DNA of 64,000 nucleotides, from the NCBI GenBank assembly GCA_963932465.1, contig OZ010792.1:281649836-281713835 (forward strand), in the 5' to 3' direction. The translations under genes were made by a program, and so were the position numbers. The notes beneath the pieces were generated by a model. The model was not told the origin of the DNA, did not search any database, and saw nothing but the letters and a program-made list of their open reading frames with translations. Position 1 is the stretch's first letter. Each line of letters begins with the position of its first letter. Source of the stretch: Maratus speciosus (Eukaryota > Arthropoda > Arachnida > Araneae > Salticidae). Shown piece after piece: positions 58,501-64,000 of this stretch.

Positions 58501-60686
58501 GGATGTTCGGAATGAGGGTCTGCAACCTTCTCCATGTGACCTAATTCTAAGTATTCTTGCATAAACTGCTGATACAATGCTTTCATAGTTTTATCCTTAG
58601 CTAATCTTTTCCATAACTGATTCAGACGTTTTTTCGCAAGCTCTTTAGAATCACCTAATTTTTCCAAATCCTTGGTTGGCATCTGTACGATGTATCTACC
58701 TGCGTCATTTCGTGTATGCGTAGTTTTGTAATGCTCTTCACAGTATTCTTCTTCTCTACTAAGGATTTTCGAAGTTTCATCAATGGTTTCTAACTTCCAA
58801 AACTTTTCTAAACATTCATCAATGCTTTGCGACTGCGAAACAAAACCACAATATTGCATTTGGCTGACAGATTCTAGGCTTCCTGTTGCTATGTATCCGA
58901 ATACTGAATTGCGAAACACTAAATTACTGTTTGGAATGCGAATTTCTCCATCTTTTATTATATGAAAGAACGATTCAGCGCCGAGAAGCATATCAATTTT
59001 GCCAGGAATGCTAAATTTCGGATCTGCTAACTGATGAGGAATTTTTAAGTTATCAATGTTTAAGTTTGTAACTGGGAGGGAATCCGTTATTTTTGAGACA
59101 ACAAGAAAATCCAAAGACGTTTCAAAAGATCCATTTCCGTTTAAAATTTTAGCACGAATTTTGTGTTTAACGTGCATTTCCTTTCCACCTAAGCCTGAGA
59201 TGGCGATGTTCAATCGTTTTAGTGGAATTCCCAATCGATTAGCGAATTCTGAAGTCACAATATTGGACATACTTCCAGAGTCCATTATTACACGTGCTTG
59301 TAAATAACTTCCAGAACAAGGGTTAAAGACCCAAACTAATGCAGTGGAGAGAATGACAGATTTATTTCTGTTATTAACGCAAGATAAAGAAGATGATACA
59401 GGTGATTTAGTTTCTGTCTGTCCGTAAAACTCATCTGCGTTCGGATTCAATTTATGACCTTGCGCGGTGGGGTTAACTTCATCAACTTTGCTCGGAAAAG
59501 AATTGTTTATATTTCTATGGAGTAATGTGTTGTGTCTTGCCTGACAAATGTTGCAGGAACTTTTAGACTTGCAATTAGCAATCGCGTGTTGACTACTTAA
59601 GCAGTTGAAACAAAGCTTATTTTTCATTGCTACATCTTTTCTCTGAAAAGCATTTAATTTCAAAAATGCGTCACATTTATATATTGCATGGTTTTGCTTA
59701 CACATTACACAGAAATTAATGGAATTTGTTGACTTAACAAAGAGAGATTTTTGCTTAAAATTACGATCTTGAATTGATTTGGGTTTTACTGCAATGGTTT
59801 TACTTATGTTTTCCAAAATTTGAGAACGTTTTTCTAAAAATAAAATTAAATCATCTAACTTTGGAACTTCATTTGAACTTATTGTCATTTCATAATTTTT
59901 CCGTGTATCTTTATCCAACTTTTCAAGAATGATATTTAACATTAAAACGTCGGAGAGATTGTTTCTGTTGTAATCTAAAACCTTTAATGCGCGAATGCTT
60001 TTTTTAACGCTGTCTACTAGATTTCTTAGATCTTTTGCGGAAGGCTGTGTAATTTTATCTGCATCTAAAAGTGAGTTTATGTGTATTTGTACTATAACTC
60101 TTTCATTTTCGTACCTGTCCTTTAACGCTTGAAATAAAGAAGAAAAAGTATCTTCGGTTGTTTGCAAAGCTCTTGCGTCACTTACTAATGCAGCTGATAG
60201 ATAATGCAGTTTTTGCGCTTCTGACAACTGCTCGTTTGACGTTATAATATTATCAAACTGTAGTTTAAATGTGCTCCATTCTTCAGGTTTTCCGGAAAAT
60301 TTAGGAAGTGGTATTTCCGGTAACTTAATGTTTAGCGCATTGTTTGTAAGAGTAGGTTTTAATTGATTTTCATTGAGAACCTTACCCACTTCTAAATGCT
60401 TAATTTGTTTCTTTATTTTGAATTTAGTTTTTATAATATTTTCACTGTATTCTTCACTAGTGTTAATATCATTTTCATAATCCTTAGGAATGCTTATGGC
60501 AGCTTCTATTTCGCTATTTAAGTTTTTTAGCAACTCTTCCTTATCATTTAATTGTTCCAGAATTTCTAAATAGTCATCGGTTTCTTTATTGTCATCATTT
60601 ATTAACGTTTCAAATTTAGTGATCAATTTGGTAACGGATGTTCTTAAAGCTGCACGTTTCTTTTTTAATTTCTCAAGCGGTTCCAT
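55515..60686 (-). CDS. BEL/Pao gag-pol polyprotein, 1723 aa, intact
   Basis: The frame starts with MEPLEKLKKKRAALR at the ATG 211 bp after the 5-prime LTR and ends in TAA; it has no internal stop. Approximate domain order: gag region with charged coiled-coil-like N-terminus (1-100) and a DUF1759-like part (PKFSGKPEEWSTF, about 128-250); zinc knuckles (CVMCKQNHAIYKC, CFNCLSSQHAIANC, CNICQARH, about 326-390); aspartic protease with MDSGS near 468; reverse transcriptase (PHHGVLRPDK near 738, catalytic YMDDI near 875); RNase H (FADASELAYGAVVYM from about 1047, HTDSKIAIAW near 1121, PSHLNPADI near 1162); integrase with the HFKYLH...CIVC zinc motif (about 1358-1396) and a DDE core (GIDFCGPF near 1426, CTDNAKNF near 1492, FGGLWEAGVK near 1541); and a DUF5641-like C-terminus. 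This order is that of BEL/Pao, and all catalytic motifs look intact. The product copies element RNA into DNA and integrates it. Confidence 0.97.
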   Translation of the reverse strand: MEPLEKLKKKRAALRTSVTKLITKFETLINDDNKETDDYLEILEQLNDKEELLKNLNSEIEAAISIPKDYENDINTSEEYSENIIKTKFKIKKQIKHLEVGKVLNENQLKPTLTNNALNIKLPEIPLPKFSGKPEEWSTFKLQFDNIITSNEQLSEAQKLHYLSAALVSDARALQTTEDTFSSLFQALKDRYENERVIVQIHINSLLDADKITQPSAKDLRNLVDSVKKSIRALKVLDYNRNNLSDVLMLNIILEKLDKDTRKNYEMTISSNEVPKLDDLILFLEKRSQILENISKTIAVKPKSIQDRNFKQKSLFVKSTNSINFCVMCKQNHAIYKCDAFLKLNAFQRKDVAMKNKLCFNCLSSQHAIANCKSKSSCNICQARHNTLLHRNINNSFPSKVDEVNPTAQGHKLNPNADEFYGQTETKSPVSSSLSCVNNRNKSVILSTALVWVFNPCSGSYLQARVIMDSGSMSNIVTSEFANRLGIPLKRLNIAISGLGGKEMHVKHKIRAKILNGNGSFETSLDFLVVSKITDSLPVTNLNIDNLKIPHQLADPKFSIPGKIDMLLGAESFFHIIKDGEIRIPNSNLVFRNSVFGYIATGSLESVSQMQYCGFVSQSQSIDECLEKFWKLETIDETSKILSREEEYCEEHYKTTHTRNDAGRYIVQMPTKDLEKLGDSKELAKKRLNQLWKRLAKDKTMKALYQQFMQEYLELGHMEKVADPHSEHPENHSCYYLPHHGVLRPDKTTTKLRVVFNASAATTSGFSLNGCLLKGEVKEDIFEIMTRFRVYRYAFTTDVQKMFRQILIDPSQRDLLRILWKTDENEETVIYRLNTVTYGTSSAPFLAIRTLKQLAIDEASQFPLAAEVIKEDVYMDDIVTGAHDLDTAIELQHQLCNMLETCGMSLHKWNSNSRELMNSKPLEVQDYNFSINEESTSKTLGVIWKPVEDQFMFKISITEKSSYTKRDVLSTIARLYDPLGLLGPIITRAKIFLQKLWLMKLGWEDEIPNPVASEWINFVSSLKQIEEIRIDRYILTDSFQELVLLGFADASELAYGAVVYMHCTSETSTVSTKLIASKSRVAPLKTISIPRLELSACLLLSQLIEKIRLSLKMIVSDIYLHTDSKIAIAWINTSPNKLKTFIANRVSKIQTLTENYHWKHVPSHLNPADIISRGLGPQELSKMNLWWDGPLNFHKLSDESSDNTDILSHELYAQELKKMDNINLISTSENSFVDDFLNLSNNYLKLIRILSFIFRFLFNAKNAIRRRGPITTEELRTAKTVLVKMVQVKAFDYEIKTLEQGEITKKGQVSCLHPFLDKQNLLRVGGRLNNADLSFDKKFPILLPKDHKLTLLIMTYFHFKYLHVGAQTLLYLVRQEFWPLGGRNTARKIVHDCIVCFKNKPKCTEQIMGNLPSARITPSSPFTNVGIDFCGPFYIKYKGQRKGIYHKCYVAIFICFVTKAIHLEVVTDLTSEAMIATLKRFFSRRGKSFSICTDNAKNFVGASAELKRLANMIRNPPDVLAHYLTSEEIAWNFIPPRSPNFGGLWEAGVKSFKYHLKRTVGNSRLTLEQFLTVTTQIEGILNSRPLTPMSSDPNDFEILTPGHFLIGRPLNSVSEPDLTGERDNHLSQWQRLNKMVQFIWRKWKLDYLNNLQARHKWQFEKDNIIPNSMVLLKEDNLPPCRWTMGRVQEVVKGPDGKVRVVLVKTPHGIFKRGISKLCLLPCQ

Positions 60687-60880
60687 TTTATAAAAAACTT
60701 ATCATGCAATAATCAAAAAAGAATAATCAAATATTTCCTACCTTGTTTCACGCAGACGATTTCGTTTTCGCTTTAATCCATTACGGAAGCTTGCGCAATC
60801 GAAAGAAGGGGAACTTTTCCTTTCAACTGCGATGTTTTTTCACTATTTCAGACTAAATTCTTTTTTAAAATAAATACCTG

Positions 60881-60896
60881 AGGCTCGACTTAACCA
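60881..60896 (-). promoter_or_regulatory. Primer-binding site, tRNA unidentified
   Basis: In element sense TGGTTAAGTCGAGCCT begins one base after the 5-prime LTR. A PBS normally starts TGG because it pairs with the CCA end of a tRNA. I could not name the tRNA. Confidence 0.6.
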
Positions 60897-60897
60897 A

Positions 60898-61099
60898 TGT
60901 TGCGAACTGCGAGCTTAAACATAAATTAAAAGTCGATAGCTTTAACTTTAATATAATGGACTGTTTATTTTGATTATAAATGTGTGCTCTTTGAGCTGCG
61001 ACTGCCTTAGCGGCGTACAAACTACTACTGAAGGAATTATGAAACATCTGTGGGAGGGTAAATACTGTGACGTCATAACAACATACAGTGGCGCCAACA
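60898..61099 (-). repeat. BEL/Pao 5-prime LTR (element sense)
   Basis: 202 bp, apparently identical to 55,111-55,312. It is the promoter side of the element for the minus-strand gag-pol gene, followed by TGGTG on the outside. Confidence 0.95.
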
Positions 61100-62901
61100 T
61101 GGTGCACCACCTCATTGGGGAACCATTGTTCGTACTTCTTTAAATGACCATTTTCCAGGAAGATGGATTGGGTGAGGAGGTCCAATTCCTTGGCCACCCA
61201 GATCACCTGATATAACGCCGCTGGACTTTTTCCGTTGGGGATTTGTAAAGGACAATGTTTACAGGAGGAGAGTGTCGAAGATTGATGACTTAAAAGACAG
61301 AATTACAACCGCAATAGACTCTGTGGATGCCGACATGCTTGCCGCTACCTGGCGTGAAATCGACTATCGAATTGATATTCTCCGTGCGACGAAGGGGGCA
61401 CACGTGGAAGCTCATTGACAAAGGTCATGAAACTTTTTGAGTCTATCTAAACATTTATGTTATTAATTTTAATCTATCTTTATTATTTTATGAGTTATTA
61501 AACATCAAAATGGGTCCGGGACTTTATAAACACCCTGTATTTCCGCGAAGATTTTTTCCCGAAAACCCATAGGCGGCCCTTCAACAAATTGAAAAAAAAC
61601 GAATATATTTTGGATATCCCTGTAAAAACTAATGTAGCAAAAGCGTTCAAACTCGAGATTATTCATAAGTGGCTTATTGTAATATGCTATGTTCATTTTT
61701 ATGAGGATAGCATGTATACTCGTAGAGAAATTAAGGTTTTCATAAAAACAGTCCCAAATTTCGGCAAGTTTTTTTTTGCTGATAATTTGCGGAGTTCTTA
61801 ATATAAAAAAAAAGTTCTTTTCAGACAATATGACAAACAGCATTGTACACAATACTCCGCAATTAGAATTTAAAAATAATAAAAATTGGATGAAAAATGA
61901 GCAGGCTTACTAAAAAATGTTTCACTGCGCATGCGCGAATGCAATCAAAATATAATATGCATAATGTATTAGTTAAGTATATAGAGCAACTTTTGTGAAA
62001 GTTTCAAAATCATAGCTTGAAAATTCTGAAAATTATCGTCGATAGAATAAGCTTGAAATCCGTTGTTCCCAAAAAGAAGCAAAAATATGAGGGGTTGTAT
62101 CAAATATCTGTTGATTCGTGCCAAGGTAGCGTACACAATATTGCACGTTCAAAGGGTATTTAGATACAACCCCTCATTTCTTTGCTTCCTTTTGGAAACA
62201 ACGGATTTCGAGACTTTCACAGAAGTTGCTCTATATACTTAGCTAATATATTATGTACATTGTATTTTAATTGCATTCGCGCATGCGCAGTGAAACATTT
62301 TTTAGTAAACCTGACCATTTTTCCTATTTTTTAATTCTGATTACAGTGTATTGTGTACAATGTTGTTTTTCATATTTTCTGAAAATAACTTTTTTTTATA
62401 TTAAGAACTCTGCAAACTATAAGCAAAAAACTTGTCGAAATTTGGGAGTGTTTTTATAAAAACCTTAATTTCTCTACGAGTATACATGATATCCTCATAA
62501 AAATGAACACAGCATATTACAATAAGCCACTTATTAATAATCTCGAATTTGAACTCTTTTGCTACATTAGTTTTTACAGGGTTATCCAAAAGATATTAGT
62601 TCTTTTTCAATTTTTTGACGGTCCCCTGTGGGGTTTCGCTAAAATATCTTCGCGGTAATATATGATCTATACTATACTGTTTACACACCTGCAGTTTCAG
62701 GTTAATTCCTCATGTATTTTTCTAGATATTTAACAAAACATCTAAAATCGCAAGTGACCGGTCACCTTCGACCATATAGTTTTTAGTAGTACTATATATA
62801 GAGAGAAATATACACATAGATGAATTTGTAAAATTATAATTTCTGTAAAATCGTTTTAAACGAAACATTTATATTTATATACTCTGAAGATTATCACGGT
62901 A

Positions 62902-63417
62902 TAGGGTGTTTCTAAAATCACGCAGTTCACACTCAGCTATTATTTGTCAGAAATATAAAGATACATGCTTGAAATTTGGGCTATTGATGCATCCTTATGA
63001 TGAAAGATAGATGGTGTTGCTAACACAGCATCGGTTCACATAGTTTCAAAATGACGCTCAGCGTTCCAGATCCAGAGCATGTATTTATTGTGGAGTCTAA
63101 TTCTTACAAAGGTATTTGTTTAACGTTTTGCAAACATTTTGGAAACATGAAATGTGCCAAATAAATCGACGATACTTCGTTTAATCAAGAAATTCAGGGA
63201 AACGGGTACTGCACGAAGATCCATTGCACCATTGCATTCCGTAAAAAGTATTGCTTGGTGTGCGATTTTACGGAACAGATTAGTCGGTCTCATTTTCTTA
63301 GAGAGCACGGTAAACTCCATTGTTTACATTGGCATTTTTGAAGAATGTTTTAAGCAATTACCGGACGAAGAACGGACGGAAGAAATATCGGTTGCGCAAC
63401 TTTTAAAACACCCTGCA
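62902..63417. mobile_element. IS630-type transposon relic (about 0.5 kb)
   Basis: The ends TAGGGTGTTTCTAAAA and, on the minus strand, GCAGGGTGTTTTAAAAG are inverted. They resemble the ends of the 54,779 element without being identical. Inside is an internally deleted transposase. Confidence 0.65.
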
Positions 63418-63420
63418 TAT
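63051..63420 (+). pseudogene. Internally deleted IS630-type transposase
   Basis: The frame opens at ATG 63,051 (MTLSVPDPEHVFIVES), then shifts to VPNKSTILRLIKKFRETGTA at 63,154, a helix-turn-helix region of the DUF4817 kind. It then joins a fragment of the catalytic domain (TVNSIVYIGIFEE). The middle of the catalytic domain is missing and at least one frameshift is present. Confidence 0.6.
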
Positions 63421-63424
63421 TAAA

Positions 63425-63762
63425 AAAATAAGAAAATATTTTAAACAACTCTTCCTGAATTTAAAATGCGAATTTTTTTAATACTTCCTTTATCCTTTTG
63501 AAAACTTCAAAAATGAGTCAATAAATTTATACCATACCACTCTTATGTTGTTATGAATAATTGAGTTTTTACAGTTTGCCCATCAACTTTAAAGATTTAT
63601 GTGACTTCTGTACTTTCATACTCCAACTTTCATGATGTAACCAACTTTATTGATTACCAGCCTACCTATTTTCGAGAACATTTTGACTTGGGGCTTTCGC
63701 TTTTACTAACAGAAATAAAAGTGGTTAGCGTATTAGTTCTATGCTAACTTGAACAATATGCC
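63425..63762 (+). repeat. ~500-bp repeat, copy C
   Basis: It contains GAAAACTTCAAAAATGAGTC, AAAGATTTATGTGACTTCTG, CATGATGTAACCAACTTTAT and CTATGCTAACTTGAACAATA, matching copies A and B. It is separated from copy B by the nested insertions. Confidence 0.6.
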
Positions 63763-64000
63763 GGGTGATCCAAAAGTCAGGACGAAATTTAAAAACGAAT
63801 TAAGATACAAAGATACGGTTTGCACCAAACGGATGGAAAAGAAACCGGGTTTTGTGTGGCAACGAAAAAAATAGTTCTGTTGGCGACCAACAGATGGCGC
63901 TGCCTGATTTCTGATGTAGGATTATGCAAAGCAACAAACGATATAAAAAGGTGCAACTGCAGCAGGTAATGGTAGTCGAAGCTTGTATGCATCGAAATGC
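63763..64000. mobile_element. Left end of a further transposon, cut by the window edge
   Basis: CCGGGTGATCCAAAAGTCAG at 63,764 resembles the ends of Tc1/mariner-type elements of the IS630 group and follows copy C of the ~500-bp repeat. The partner end would be outside the window, so this is tentative. Confidence 0.35.

Larger units (their letters stand above)
55111..61099 (-). mobile_element. Full-length BEL/Pao LTR retrotransposon (5,989 bp)
   Basis: The element is complete: two 202-bp LTRs with TG...CA ends, a 5-bp target duplication, a primer-binding-like site, one long gag-pol frame on the minus strand and a purine-rich tract. The two LTRs look identical base for base. Together with the unbroken 1723-codon frame, this points to a very recent insertion and possible activity. 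There is no envelope-like second frame. Confidence 0.95.
55041..61418 (+). pseudogene. IS630/mariner-type transposase C-terminal part, split by BEL/Pao
   Basis: The plus strand at 55,041-55,110 encodes LENFVFPQLEEL...ILQQDG. After the BEL/Pao element and its duplicated target, the same frame resumes at 61,105 with APPHWGTIV and reaches RSPDITPLDFF and GAHVEAH before the stop at 61,416-61,418. QQDG and RSPD contain the second and third acidic residues of the DDE/D catalytic triad. The first acidic residue and the DNA-binding domain are absent, and an in-frame TGA at 61,173-61,175 (probably a former CGA) interrupts the rest. The gene was already 5-prime truncated before the retrotransposon landed. 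Confidence 0.8.
54779..61537. mobile_element. IS630/Tc1/mariner-type foldback carrying a transposase fragment, split by BEL/Pao
   Basis: The ends CAGGGTGTTTATAAA and, on the minus strand, CAGGGTGTTTATAAAG are flanked by TA at 54,777-54,778 and 61,538-61,539. The first 257 bp (to about 55,035) are an inverted copy of the last ~255 bp (from about 61,285), including the coding end of the transposase. The element thus consists of an inverted 3-prime end joined to a truncated transposase gene. Without the BEL/Pao insert it would be about 0.77 kb. Confidence 0.75.
54656..62781. mobile_element. Large palindromic Tc1/mariner-type foldback, split by an insertion
   Basis: The ends CACTATATGGCCAAAGGTGA and, on the minus strand, ACTATATGGTCGAAGGTGAC are inverted. 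The match continues through TTTAGACGTTTTGTTAAATA and GAAACTGCAGGTGTGTAAAC. The left arm is interrupted at 54,778 and resumes at 61,538, running to about 62,109. The right arm is about 62,160-62,781. Each arm is roughly 0.62-0.69 kb and the loop is about 50 bp. The left end is flanked by TA. Frames in the arms (61,589-61,801 plus; 62,401-62,589 minus) are mirror images of each other and have no known homology. Confidence 0.75.

Noticed and set aside
55870..59307. Several plus-strand ORFs of 60-93 codons
   Set aside because: They lie antisense to the intact BEL/Pao gag-pol frame and are its shadows.
61589..62589. A conserved small protein encoded in both palindrome arms
   Set aside because: The similarity follows from the arms being inverted copies. 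The two frames carry amino-acid changes with no clear sign of protein constraint, and there is no known homology.
22271..64000. Telomeric repeats such as TTAGG arrays
   Set aside because: None was seen; the window cannot be placed at a telomere from sequence.

Overview
This window looks like non-genic, AT-rich heterochromatin of an animal, most likely an arthropod. The arthropod call is an inference from the mobile elements: an intact BEL/Pao retrotransposon, Tc1/mariner, pogo-like, hAT, piggyBac-like and Harbinger-like elements, and a Jockey-type zinc-knuckle ORF1. I cannot name the species. I found no host protein-coding gene and no rRNA. The only intact long reading frame is the 1723-codon gag-pol of the BEL/Pao element.

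Layout. (1) Positions 1-22,270 are one head-to-tail satellite array with a 217-bp monomer, about 102 copies. It has two higher layers: a 12-monomer (2,604-bp) higher-order repeat and a near-identical duplication of a block of about 10.4-10.6 kb. Each monomer carries a short GC-rich dyad that matches the CTCF core consensus. (2) Positions 22.3-24.4 kb are the array edge plus two small inverted-repeat elements. (3) Positions 24.4-39.7 kb are a stack of nested DNA transposons inserted into an old, eroded tandem repeat of about 160 bp. Target-site duplications, and paralogous copies of the host repeat that act as empty sites, let the insertion order be read. One chain is a piggyBac-like element of 4.3 kb that holds a smaller piggyBac-like MITE and a tRNA-derived SINE. 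The SINE is split by a 2.84-kb hAT element, which holds a further MITE. A second chain is a mariner-like MITE that holds a pogo-like element, which holds two smaller elements. (4) Positions 39.7-43.6 kb are mostly featureless, apart from a foldback with a hammerhead-like motif. (5) Positions 43.6-46.1 kb hold a decayed LINE ORF1 with no reverse transcriptase ORF beside it. (6) Positions 46.4-54.6 kb hold a Harbinger-like MITE, a segmental duplication flanking a palindromic element, hAT-like and pogo-like relics, and a Tc1 foldback, over copies of another diverged repeat of about 500 bp. (7) Positions 54.7-62.8 kb are a three-level nest: a long palindromic element is split by an IS630/Tc1/mariner-type foldback, whose transposase fragment is split by the BEL/Pao element. 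The BEL/Pao LTRs look identical. (8) Positions 62.9-64.0 kb hold another IS630-type relic and the start of an element that runs off the window.

How the parts relate. Nothing here behaves as an operon or pathway; the relations are those of insertion and duplication. Two patterns recur. The host repeats preserve uninterrupted copies that confirm insertion boundaries. Several foldback elements appear to be built by inverted duplication of the 3-prime end of a Tc1/mariner-type transposon. The BEL/Pao copy is the youngest event I can order in its region.
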